Under the pieces are notes generated by a model, which was given only the letters and a program-made list of their open reading frames with translations, did not search any database and was not told where the DNA came from. Of a stretch of DNA of 64,000 bases, positions 33,724-43,310 are shown piece after piece (the stretch's first letter is position 1; each line of letters opens with the position of its first letter). The stretch lies in assembly GCA_027924645.1 (NCBI GenBank), contig BSBN01000293.1:6906501-6970500 (forward strand). Reading direction: 5' to 3'. The stretch comes from Cunninghamia lanceolata (taxonomy: Eukaryota; Streptophyta; Pinopsida; Cupressales; Cupressaceae). The translations under genes and the position numbers were made by a program.

Positions 33724-34941
33724 GGGTAAGTGCAAGAAGATGAGTTCACTTTTTGGCCAAAAAGTGGAAGTGTTTTTCTTGTTTTTCAAATTTTGTCGTA
33801 CTTGGAGTGACAATTTGAAGCACTTGCACATAAAATATTTAGATGATGTAAAAATAAGAAATGTAGGATTTTGTTTCTAGTTTTCAAGTATGTGATTTTT
33901 TCTAATACTTAGATGATGCAAGTTGGTTTTTTATTGGATGTACAAAAAGTGGCTTTTTAATAGTCCCCTATTTTTTGGAAAAGCATGCATGTGTACGACC
34001 AACATAATTTGACCTAAATTAATGTATTTTTCTAATTCCTTTTGTGGAAAGATTCTCAAGATGTTGAATTTTAGTCAGGATATTTTTTTGTAATTTTTTG
34101 ATAAATATTCTTTTTTTATTAATATTTTAATGGCCCTAATTAGTGATTTTTAAAACCCCTCATGTACGACCAACATAATTTGAGCTAAACTAATCAATTC
34201 ACTAATTTTTTTTCATCATGTAGAGAATGATGTCTAGTTTGGTCAGACATAATTTTTTTTTTCAAGAAACTTTTAAAATCAAAAGTTATTAAAAAAATAG
34301 TAACCTATGTTATTTCAAGTTTATGAGTTAGTTTGTTTAGAAAATAAGTAATAAATACAAAATTATGTTCAATGGAAAAAGTATTACATATTTGAAAACT
34401 ATACTTTGAGATCTATAATGGGTTTTAATTTCATTAAAATATTCTAAAAAAAAAAGTCATCAGCCATAGTGGTGAAACTAGTTTTTTCTCTTGCTATTTC
34501 CATGGTCTCTTAGTTGCAGGTCCAACCCTAAGGCTTGGGTTTCCAAGCTTAAAACCAATGCAAATTGGTGGGTTTGAAATTTCAAAATTTTAGAAATGCG
34601 TACCCGTTATAAATAGGTGCCCGTTCATAATGGGTGCCCGTTATAAATGGGTACTCATTTTAAAAATAATGGGTAACTATTTCTAAAAAATAAATAAATT
34701 AGCAATAGGCATGTTAAAAAAAAAGACTTTTTGAAAACGGGTACTGTTTTCAAAAAGTTCTTTTTTTGTTTTTATATGCATATGGCTATTTTTTTTATTT
34801 TTTAAAAAATGGGTACCCATTATAAAACTGGTACCTGTTTTGCTTCGGGAGCCCGATCCTAAATGGGTACCCATTCTAGGTGGCATTTTTCATCCGCGGG
34901 AGACTTCCACAAAATGTATACTCATCTTTGTGCTTTCACCC
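33724..34941. mobile_element. TIR element inserted in the chromovirus 3' LTR
   Basis: The exact insertion is defined by comparison with the 5' LTR, which lacks it. The flanking 4-bp duplication is TAAA (33,720-33,723 and 34,942-34,945). Ends start GGGT and are inverted repeats matching at roughly 24 of 32 positions, with shared core AGATGAGT. A 20-bp perfect palindrome (33,747-33,766) lies just inside the left end. No transposase is readable, so it is non-autonomous. The superfamily is uncertain; the 4-bp duplication does not fit the commonest plant groups well. Confidence 0.8.
34599..34878. repeat. Iterated GGGTACCC-type words and hairpin inside the TIR element
   Basis: Variants of GGGTACCCATT and GTACCCGTTATAAA occur at least eight times in both orientations. 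Between them is a perfect 13-bp inverted repeat (34,726-34,738 and 34,746-34,758, arms ACTTTTTGAAAAC) with a 7-base loop that itself contains GGGTAC. Such subterminal iterated words are known transposase-binding sites in some DNA transposons; that role here is inferred. Confidence 0.65.
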
Positions 34942-36315
34942 TAAAATAATATTAAAATATTATTATTCTCAAATGACGCATTGATGGAAAAGTAAAGGAA
35001 GAATAAAAAGAAGACTTTCAAGGTCATTTGGAATATTAGATATTTTTTATGAATGAACACTATTGTGGAGTAAAAAATAGGGTTTGTTGAAGAATCCAAC
35101 TGTTGTGAAGATGAAAACTTTTGCATTTGGAGAGTGCTTGCAGAAGTGAAAGATCTCCCAAGGGCATTGTGAGGGCATTCTCATCCAAAGGGTACATTTT
35201 TGTGCTTCATTTCAGTTTTGTAGATTTGTCACAGAGAGTTCCTCATTGATAAATCTAAAGTTTTTGGGCATAGTTTAATTATAGAGGCATATTGGAGAAT
35301 ACATTGAAGGGATTGTTCTAATTTTTATGCCATTTGTTGAGGGGTTATCACCTCAGACCTGGCTGTACTACCTCATACAATAGACCGTACATTTTGGGGG
35401 CTATTTTGGTGAGTTTGGAGCTCATTTTGTTTGTTTTTTCTCTCAATTTTGGGCATTGGGTGCATGTAGTAAATTCCCAACATATAGAGGATAGTTTGGA
35501 GCTGAACTAAGGGGGTTGGAATGTGTTATTGCTGCTGTCATATCCTGTTCTGGGCTGTACCAATTGGAGGAGAGGACGTGGGTCTCCATTCAACCTATGT
35601 CTCAGCATTTTGGTGGTTCTTGGAGCTGCAAACAAGGCGACACATTCACATATTTGTTGTTGTTCTTGTTATTTAATGTCACAGTCCAGATTTTATGAAT
35701 ATGACATGGATATATGGGCTTTAATCTGCTGTCACATACCTATACCTACATATCAACACATGGGTATGTTTGTATTTTGATGTATTTTCTATTTGCTCAT
35801 ATGGGTATTGATCATTAATGATATACACTGCATTTTGGTCACTTTAAAGCATCTAGGCATTGTATGTTTTGTTATTTTCTATGTTGTACTTGTATGCAAA
35901 GAAATTCTATGTTATACACAAAAACACAAAACACATAAGGTTCAACTAAACAACAAAAAACCAAAAAAAATTGGGTCTCAGAAAAGGGGTGTGACATTAC
36001 ATAGAATAAAGGGTCTTTATTCAATGCCCACCTTAATCTCTCCTAGGTCCCATGTATCTCTATATATTCCTTTTATGGCCAAGACTTCTAGTAAGCTAGT
36101 ACTAGTTATGAACATTGAACTATGTAAGCTTGTCAGCCTAACACATGTTTAGAAACCAAGTTATGCATGTGAGGTGCTCCAAATATCTTGAAATGTGAAT
36201 ATGACACAGATGTATCCTATTGAAATGTATGTTCCAAACTATGAGACCGAGTATGCAAATGCATTGTTATGTGGTGACATCTTCTATGGATAAACTCTAG
36301 GATGCTCCTGCATCA

Positions 36316-37140
36316 CTTTGTATAAATAAAGGGAATGCCATTTATTATTGCAAGCATGGATTTTTCTTCTCATGAAATTAGTATAGTAAAAACTAATTTG
36401 GAAATCAATTTCTTCTTTAACCTACAATGAAACATAATGTAGTCAACAAGCAGTTTTCTTGTAATGTTAGTAAGAAATTCAATAATTCTTTAGCTTCTCA
36501 TTTAAGGATATCATGGCTTCTCTCAAATCCAGAGAGCTTATCTATAATAAGAATGTTCTTAACTCAAGTGTACGTAACTTATTTTCTTTGCACATTATAA
36601 GACTAAATTTAAATCTAGTATAGACATTACCCTATCTAATGTAGAAATTCAAACATTATTTGAAATTACATATAGGTTAGTGATGCCTATGTAGAATATA
36701 AAAGAACAAAATATTTTCTAGGACAATATGTTAAATGTAAGTCTCTGAGATGAGAAACTAATTATAGATAAAGAAAAACTACTGTTGGTCTTGCCTAGGC
36801 ATACTAGATTGTGTGACACAATTCTAGGGGATGACCCCTTTGATGGAGTAAGAAGCTTAATTAAAGTGGGTGAGGGTTCACTTAGAGTTAAATTTTACTC
36901 ACACAACTTGTCAATTGGTTCCTTGAACAAAACTTAACTCATGGTAAATGCATGAGCATATTGGGATAGGATATTTATCACAAATTAAAACCTTTTACAC
37001 ATAGATTTAGACTATTATGCCATTAGAGGACTCATGTAGTGTAATTATGGAAAACAACTCATTATGGCCAGAAAAGGCTAATCCTAAACACTTTTGACAT
37101 GTAAAAAAATGAAGTTGCTTCATCTAAGATTAGGCAGGTG
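36316..37140. other. Unassigned interval
   Basis: AT-rich sequence between element D and the palindrome array. A TATA-like TATAAATAAA occurs at about 36,321. I see no coding frame, RNA gene or repeat to support. Confidence 0.5.
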
Positions 37141-37150
37141 GTCTAGAAGT

Positions 37151-37495
37151 GTGTGACACTCTATCTATAAAATTCTATAAGAGTGTCACTCTCTATCTAT
37201 AAAATTTTGTAAGAGTGTGACACTCTACTAATCCTTGCCTATATGACTAAGACACATTAGCCATCAATATGAATAGAGTGAGACACTAAATTTATTATAT
37301 TATACAAGGGTGAGACACTCTAATGAATTTGTAACTAAGTAAAAGTGTGACACTCTATCCATTCATAGACATGTAGAAATGAGACACTCTAATTCATTTA
37401 GTCTCTCTTGTATGAGGGAGACACTCTATACAATGATGCAATGAAAGAGTGTAATACTTTGAACCATGTCTACAATTTAAGATTGTGACACTCTA
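37151..37495. repeat. Array of about ten AGAGTGTGACACTCT-type imperfect palindromes
   Basis: The word AGAGTGT-G-ACACTCT (perfect at 37,212-37,226) or close variants occur near 37,151, 37,180, 37,212, 37,275, 37,308, 37,342, 37,376, 37,424, 37,445 and 37,481. The spacers are 14-50 bases, AT-rich and mostly unrelated. The first two units also share CTATCTATAAAATT. Each unit is itself a 7+1+7 inverted repeat. An eroded minisatellite or a cluster of binding sites would both look like this. Confidence 0.8.
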
Positions 37496-37563
37496 GTAAA
37501 TAATTGCTCATATTGATGACATGTGCTTGATCTTCTAGTCAAGAAATTTTCAAAAAGTTAGGT

Positions 37564-38379
37564 CTAAATTTTGTAAGCAATGTTTTTTTTAATAAAAAAG
37601 GTGACAAAGTCACCCATACTATTGATATCAATTTTTGTTCCCAGATATAGCGTCATAGCCATGAGTGGCCCAAACAAAATCGAGGGACAAACATCCAAGT
37701 AGAACAATAAAGAAAAAAATATAATCAGAACACCAGAGTTACTCTCTGAAGAGGACGGTTCTAGTGGAGGGAACATCATGGGGAGAGCCATGGATGAAGG
37801 CTTGGGTTCCTTGTTGAGGTAGTGATGGTAGATGAAGAAAATGGCACTGAAGACCTCACGAGCTTTGTTTGCTAGCCCCGGTGGCAGTTAGAAGGCATAC
37901 TTCTCCAAGACACAATTGACGGACTCAAGATCGCTCGAGAGAAGACCCTTCTTGAATTAATTGTAGACAACAACTAGTTCTTTGTGGGCGTGGAGTTGAT
38001 CGAGAGGTAAAAGACGACCAATGGGAGCATCACCCAACTCTATGTTGTAGTTATCGAGGGCAGTGTGCCAGTGATCAACATTAAAAATGTGTGCCCTAAG
38101 AAAGGAGAAGGCGATGGAGACCATGTAATCGTGGTCTTAGACCAGATCATATGTATTTGAAAGGAATATAGAGGCCATGTTGCTGTATTTGAGTTCGTTT
38201 GGTGAGGCCAGAAGAAGTGGATTCCCTATAACAATTTTGAGCAAACTCAAGATTGACACAATCTGTGTCAAATACCATTTGAAGCTTTGTGGTAATATAT
38301 GATCCCTCTTAGTCAGACTCCCAGCCGAAACGAGGTAAGTAGATGCGAAAGCCGCCGTGCTACTAGGAAGAAATAAAAC
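37564..38379 (-). pseudogene. Exon of an unrecognised host-like gene, three in-frame TAA
   Basis: On the minus strand a strong acceptor-like site (pyrimidine-rich tract then TTTGTGCAG, ending at 38,380) is followed by one frame of 272 codons interrupted only by three TAA codons. It reads VLFLPSSTAAFASTY, then ILPQSFKWYLTQIV, then DHDYMVSIAFSFLRAHIF, then GDAPIGRLLPLDQLHAHK, then LPPGLANKAREVFSAIFF, and ends in a hydrophobic stretch near 37,620-37,720. Composition and length are unlike the surrounding retroelements. All three TAAs could come from CAA or GAA codons. I do not recognise the family. The last part (below about 37,750) may already be intron. It lies about 1.7 kb from the aspartic protease pseudogene, on the same strand. 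Confidence 0.5.
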
Positions 38380-38442
38380 CTGCACAAACCAACAAAAAAG
38401 ATAGAGAAAATGTGCTGGCATTATATAATAAAGAGAGTCCAT

Positions 38443-38855
38443 TCAGGCTCTAAATAGATAGAATGGAGGGGTGGTACACTGTACTCATCCAGTGAGATCC
38501 TAAAATGCTGCCATAATATGTGAATTAGAAATCCTCGTGTGCTGAAAGAACCCGCTCATAAACATGCATTAGGTAGGCATGAAAGCGAAGCTATCTGAAT
38601 CCCTGCTAGCCGATCTTCGTACCAATAATCCCCAAAAAAATAATAGCAGGATTACCAGATAGATCAAATATGAGATATGTTGATCAAATGAAGGGAATGG
38701 CCATATCAGACTTCGCTCTTATAATATGTTGTAAGCAATTTTAAATGGATTAATATCAAGGGAAATAGTGTGTGTCAAATCTTCAATAGCATATGTAGTA
38801 TACTATTTATATCTACATATTTAAAGATCTTGGTCTATTTCTCAATGAGCTATCA
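38443..38855. other. Unassigned interval
   Basis: Follows the putative intron upstream (in minus-strand sense) of the unrecognised exon. No coding or repeat signal seen. Confidence 0.45.
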
Positions 38856-39104
38856 CAAATGATACTTAGTGACAAATATTTGAGTTTTAGTGTGCATAGG
38901 GTATGGCTTGCTAATATCTAATGTATTTTTGTATTTCTCTTTAATTATCATGTCAAAGATCTCTTGAATCACCTTACTTGTTTTTGTAGAGCTAAAAGTA
39001 TAGGGGAGTTGCCCAATCCTATTAATTGGTCCATTATTGCATATAGCATAATAATGAGTTTTCCTCCATGTATCTAGATCGACATACGTCCCAAGATCTA
39101 GTTC
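38856..39104 (-). other. Unrecognised open frame, 83 codons, no start codon
   Basis: On the minus strand the frame is open between a TAA (39,105-39,107) and a TGA (38,853-38,855). It reads ELDLGTYVDLDTWRKTHYY, then AICNNGPINRIGQLPYTFSS, then a Lys-rich tail. A few more sensible residues continue on the far side of the TAA (FTMGWNALCHYTSSNSKEYT), suggesting a longer decayed coding region from about 39,180. The residue mix looks protein-like rather than random AT-rich reading. I cannot name a family. It may be an old exon, a retroelement piece or an integrated viral sequence. Confidence 0.35.
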
Positions 39105-39109
39105 TTATG

Positions 39110-39902
39110 TGTATTCTTTGGAGTTGGAAGAGGTATAGTGGCACAATGCATTCCACCCCATGGTAAATTTACGCTCATTTAATAAATGGAAAAGTACTCA
39201 ACCATTAACCCATAAATATTAAAATTAACATCACAATAAGTTTAAATTTTATTAATTATATATAGAGAAAACTCTAAAACTTAGATTTATCAAATAACTT
39301 AAAAACACAAAAACTAAAAAAATTCTATTTTCTATATCTAGCACTTGGAACATTGCATATGTAATTTCCTTAACTAAGTGAGATGGTGATGACTAGTTCT
39401 CCCAATGTCTAAAACTTTTTAATGTGTCTCAAGGCAAGTGGGAGAAGAAATATTCAGATTGTGGTTATCTTTATTTGTTAATGTATTAGTGGTATAAGCC
39501 ATCTTTTTAATTTTTGATTGCTTTTACCTAGTTAATTAGTTTTGCAAAGTGCCTTTAGTGAACTAAATTTGAGTCGAAGAATAACATAAGAGTGAACTGT
39601 TGAGGAAAGTCAGATCTGAAATATGACATCCAAGGAAAACTCTTCCATTGCAAATATACAGGAGTTTTAAGGATCTACTCTTCCGCTAATCTTGATTGAG
39701 ATGCAACAAATCATGAATAATTATATTATGTCAAACTTATAAAAATCAAATGTAGTGTATTATAACATTAAAGATATCTTTTAATAGAAAACAAAATTAA
39801 TGATATATAAAATAAAAATATAAGACCTAATGTACATATTAATTTTAAAAAATATATATTAGAAACTTAAAAGAAAAAAGCCTGCTCTTTGTATTAATTG
39901 AG
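39110..39902. other. Unassigned interval 3' of the aspartic protease pseudogene
   Basis: AT-rich. Apart from the 39,110-39,180 continuation of the preceding frame I see nothing supportable. It would contain the 3' untranslated region of the protease gene. Confidence 0.45.
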
Positions 39903-41391
39903 TTAGAGTGCTGTATGTGAAATCAAAAGTATCAAAGATATCAGATCAATGCAAATGATAAAAGCGCAACGTGCTTTCTTGTATATTAGGCAGTGCAAGA
40001 AACATATGTAGGAGACGAGATCACATATTACATTGAAAGTTGAAAATGGCAATGACAAAGGAATAGGCAGAGGAAGAGAAAGAGAATCACATCTAGTGGG
40101 CTTGAAGGAGAGTGTGTTCTGGGCATTGTCGTAAAGGATATGGAAGTTTTGCTGTTGTATGTTTCCGAAGATTGAAGGAGAGCCAGAGAGGTCACCCAAC
40201 ATGGCCAGGCACAAGAGATTGTCAGATGCTTGAATGAAAAAATTGTCTGCTGGAAGCTCGTAATCCACGCCGTCTTTGAAGTTGAAGGCGAGGGAAGGCA
40301 GGGTGATCTGACCTGATGTCTGGTAACATAGATCCAGCCCTACAGAAGAGCCGTTTGCAGGAACGAGATCAATGGCGGACTGAATCGTTTTCTTGAGAGG
40401 TGTGTAGGCAGCCTGGTTTAGATAGGTATAGGTCGTTCCGGAGTCGATGATCATGCCTCCGCTGCCGTCCGATTGCAAATCAAAAGTTCCAGCAGGAATA
40501 TCTACGGCCTTGCCATTGAGGGTGATTCCTGTTATAGGAATGTACCAGAAAGTGGGGATGAGACTGCTCTTAATGAGTGTGAGATTCTTGGCTCCGCTCA
40601 AGGAAGCATCCTCCCCGAAATAGAGAGGACTGGTTTGGGAAGAATTGTCCGTGATAGATAGCAGACAGTAAGAGAATCTGTTGTCTATCTTGGAACCCAG
40701 CTGTGAGATGAGTGAGAGAGCACCTCTTCCCAATCCCACAAGACCGCCGCCCTGATTTCCTGGTCCTTCGTTGTCATGCCCTCATCCAAAAGCAATGACT
40801 GCAACCATGCTGCCGCTCCCAATGGAGAAAGTCTCGTAAGCGAGGTCACCCCTCGTGAAGGAACCATCGCCATACGTATAGTTAAAGGTACAATCTGGAT
40901 TGCATGGAGTTTTAGTATTCCCCAAAGCATCACAAAGAGAATCATTGCAGGGAACTGTAGAATATGTAGAGGATTTGGATGGGTCGAAAACTGGCGTAGG
41001 TTGAGAAAAGCAGTTCTGGCAAGGCTTGCACTCAGTCCAAATCAAATCATTTCCCGTGTCCACAATCGCTTCGAAGCTCACCAATGGCGTTCCCACTGCA
41101 ACGTTCATTAGAAATGCTCCATCTCCCACGTTAACGGGCGTTTCAGCGTCTAATTGCCCACTTACCTGCTGCTTTGCAAATGCTTCTATCTTCTTCATTC
41201 GTCTCTTACTTCGATCCACTGCCCAAAACTCAACTCTCCCTTGATCTGCGCGTCAAATTCTCCCTCAATTTTACGTTTTCATCACTGCTCAATTTCGGCC
41301 AAGCACTAAACAGTCTGTCCGAAGAAGATGATATCATGGGAATAGTAATACATATCAAGGCCACAACACCCAACAGCTTCGAACACTCCAT
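39903..41391 (-). pseudogene. Nepenthesin-type aspartic protease (A1 family) pseudogene
   Basis: The minus-strand start at 41,391 opens with a signal-peptide-like segment (MECSKLLGVVALICITIP), which reaches a TGA near 41,243 in a frame different from the main body. From 41,219 the body carries FLMNVAVGTP, the first catalytic DTG (about residue 54 of this piece), the Cys-rich nepenthesin-type insertion (CKPCQNC...PCNDSLC) and the flap YTYGDGS. A TGA at 40,779-40,781 replaces the conserved Cys of the FGCG motif. The same frame then continues GLGRGALSLISQLG, the second catalytic IIDSGTTYTYL, and the C-terminal FGNIQQQNF and FKPTRCDSL. It then runs about 55 codons past the usual family end, so the native stop is lost. 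Family members are secreted or vacuolar endopeptidases active at acid pH. Both catalytic Asp motifs survive, so decay is recent or mild. Confidence 0.88.
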
Positions 41392-41433
41392 TTTTCTTTT
41401 TCACTAATGTGCGTCTCCGAGAGGAAGAGCGAG

Positions 41434-41442
41434 TTAATATAG
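41434..41442 (-). promoter_or_regulatory. Possible TATA box of the aspartic protease pseudogene
   Basis: The minus strand reads CCTATATTAACTC about 45 bases upstream of the ATG at 41,391. That would give a very short leader. It is the only TATA-like word at a suitable place, but no independent support is visible. Confidence 0.3.
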
Positions 41443-42211
41443 GTCTCCATGCGTATTATCCAGCACAGAAGAAGTCTTTCGTTGCCCTTGAATAATAAGA
41501 GATGTAAGAAATGGATGAAGCAGAACATGTCAAACTGCGTCTATCCAACGTAGGTAAATGGCCGGCAATCTCCAATTTTGGGCTGCATACACTGTATAAC
41601 GCGTAAGCCCAACATCACACATATTTAAAATAAACAAACATGATATTTAAAAACGATTTGGACATATAAGACTACAAATATTTCTAAATTAATATTGCCG
41701 GCGGGACATGATATGAAGCAGTCCTGACACGTTCTGCTTCAATCTTTCAGTTTGACGTGTTCTATCCATATCACTTTTGCTCATTACCGAACTGAAGGAG
41801 CTGCCTAACCAAATTCTTCGGAAACCTAGGTTCAAGATTCTCTGAATTTCGAGGACCAAGTAAAGTCTTTGCTGGATTACGTTTGGCCAATTAATCATAA
41901 CGTAGCTACTGGGCCCTTAATGTCTTTTAAGAGGTAGCTGACGATACTTGTTTTCCATTCTACTAACATTTAATTGTTAATGCTCTTGAAACTGCTGTTA
42001 AAACTGAGGTCCTCGGAAACTTGAGTTCGCTGCCGGACCCCGGTTCAGTTTAAAATATTTTGAATTAATCTTCCACCCAGGTAAACAGTTAAAGCGCTCG
42101 CCCTTTCTCTGCATTCTTAATATTACATTTCATCGTCAGAACCACAGAATCATAGAGGAATTTCTGTGGAACCTGGAGGAATTGCTCGACTGGGTTTGAA
42201 AATATAGCCAC
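41443..42211. other. Host-like upstream interval
   Basis: Less AT-rich than its neighbours. Could be promoter of the protease pseudogene and, on the plus strand, a decayed first exon ending at the possible intron at 42,212. A minus-strand open frame at 41,689-41,898 has no recognisable domain. Confidence 0.35.
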
Positions 42212-42302
42212 GTAAGCTTCGAATTTCCTTAATCTACTGCCATATTCAAAATTTCTTGTGCAAAATGAATGGGTCTTAATTTAGTTTTGTTTTAATTTGT
42301 AG
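42212..42302 (+). other. Candidate short intron on the plus strand
   Basis: A 91-base AT-rich segment begins GTAAGC and ends with a T-rich tract and TTTGTAG, followed by G. It is flanked by less AT-rich sequence on both sides, as in small plant introns. The first ATG after it (about 42,389) opens only about 18 codons, so any gene here is non-coding or broken. Confidence 0.3.
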
Positions 42303-43236
42303 GAAAGAATACAACACCGTAGCAAGTAAACTGAAGTTCCGAGGAGTTTAAGTGGAGGCAAAAGAAGCGGAGAGAGGAGTAGACAAGGATGTTGGATTCC
42401 CCACCCCATTACTGGCTACTATTTACCAGAGGACCATTTTAGGGATAAGTATAAGCTTCAGTTAAAAGGAAAATTTATTCAGATCCAACCCTCTCTCTTC
42501 TCGCCCACAAAATTAATTTCTTAATATTAGGATTTCCCATATTCCTCATCTGCAACAGATGCGTTTAGTCACAAGCTCTGATGTAACTTGGGTATCTGAG
42601 ATTAACAATGATGTCATGTTGCCTCTCAAAAGTGCAATGATAATGACCTTGAATACTTCAAGTTTGAATAGATGTTCAGTTTGCTTCTTTCCAGGGCCTA
42701 GATTTGATGATTTTATGACTGTGTTTAGTAGTATTTCTATTGTTAAGTAAAATTAAAATTTTTGGAATATCTTGAAAATTTTAGACTATCAAACTTTTTA
42801 TAAAATTATTTCCAACTTCAAATGGATAACTGTAATGAAAAATTTGCTTGACAAGTAGAGTCGACCACCAAATTAGGGCATATAGTTCCTCGCGATATGG
42901 TTTAATAAAGACAATGGTTTTTCTTTCACAAATTTGTATTTCACATGGAGGATTCCTCTCATTGTATGTGGACTCAATTGTCTAGCCATTGATGCCTAGC
43001 AATGACATCTATAGTTTTGACAATTTTCTTCGTGCACTTTCAATTACACATTTGATATTTTAACAAGTTTGAGATTTTTAAGTTTTCATCTATATGGCAG
43101 TCAAGATGTTTTCAAGGTATCTCTTTATGAAAACATTTCTATGAGTTAAAGCTTAACTAGCCAATATGTTGTAACTTCAACATTGGTCAAAATAAAACTG
43201 ATAAAATTTTAACACAATATATATGCAACTTTCTAG
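42303..43236. other. Unassigned interval
   Basis: Starts with about 150 bases of exon-like composition, then becomes AT-rich. The open frame at 42,559-42,750 (63 codons) has no family feature. Confidence 0.4.
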
Positions 43237-43310
43237 TCAAATTGTTAAAGTGGTTAATGAACAAAAAGAAGGTACTGGATTTGAATCTTGGCATTAACCT
43301 TTTATTCACT
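43237..43310 (+). repeat. tRNA-like SINE head, tentative
   Basis: A box-A-like TTGTTAAAGTGG (43,242-43,253) is followed 24 bases later by a box-B-like GGATTTGAATC (43,277-43,287), the spacing of a pol III internal promoter. No cloverleaf folds cleanly and no second copy, tail repeat or target duplication was found in the window. It may be a decayed tRNA-derived SINE or chance. Confidence 0.3.

Larger units (their letters stand above)
26923..36001 (+). mobile_element. Ty3/gypsy chromovirus, full-length but dead
   Basis: Bounded by a perfect 5-bp target duplication TAGAA (26,918-26,922 and 36,002-36,006). The LTR ends are TGTAATG and CATTACA, themselves a 7-bp inverted repeat. In order it has a 5' LTR, a PBS for initiator tRNA-Met, gag, protease, reverse transcriptase, RNase H, integrase, a chromodomain-like tail, a purine-rich tract and a 3' LTR. 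Integrase downstream of RNase H plus the chromodomain-like tail place it in the chromoviruses; I cannot separate Tekay, Reina and Galadriel types. Frames are broken by many stop codons and a few indels. The LTRs differ at many sites, so the insertion is old. Confidence 0.9.
33238..36001 (+). repeat. 3' LTR of the chromovirus, carrying an inserted TIR element
   Basis: 2,764 bp, starting TGTAATATCCC after a purine-rich tract (TTTTGGGGAGGG) and ending GACATTACA. Without the 1,218-bp insertion and its 4-bp target duplication it is 1,542 bp, agreeing with the 5' LTR. Confidence 0.92.
25416..36315 (-). mobile_element. Element D: truncated minus-strand LTR element interrupted by the chromovirus
   Basis: Its 5' LTR starts (plus-strand view) at 26,393 with TGATGCAG and ends at 36,315 with CTGCATCA, a perfect 8-bp inverted terminus. 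Between them the chromovirus (26,923-36,001) plus one TSD copy has been added, so the LTR itself is about 839 bp. A minus-strand primer-binding-like word, TGGTATCAAAG, lies just inside (26,380-26,390). The internal region runs left for less than 1 kb to the end of element C, where D is truncated. No 3' LTR was found. Confidence 0.65.

Noticed and set aside
37151..37495. CRISPR-like array
   Set aside because: Repeats are imperfect and only about 15 bases, spacers vary from 14 to 50 bases, and the context is plant nuclear DNA with no cas genes.
40779..40781. TGA read as selenocysteine in the aspartic protease
   Set aside because: Land plants lack the selenocysteine machinery as far as known, the gene also has a frameshift and a lost stop, and a one-base change from a Cys codon explains it.
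40776..41111. Plus-strand open frames opposite the aspartic protease
   Set aside because: Antisense shadows of the well-supported minus-strand protease frame.
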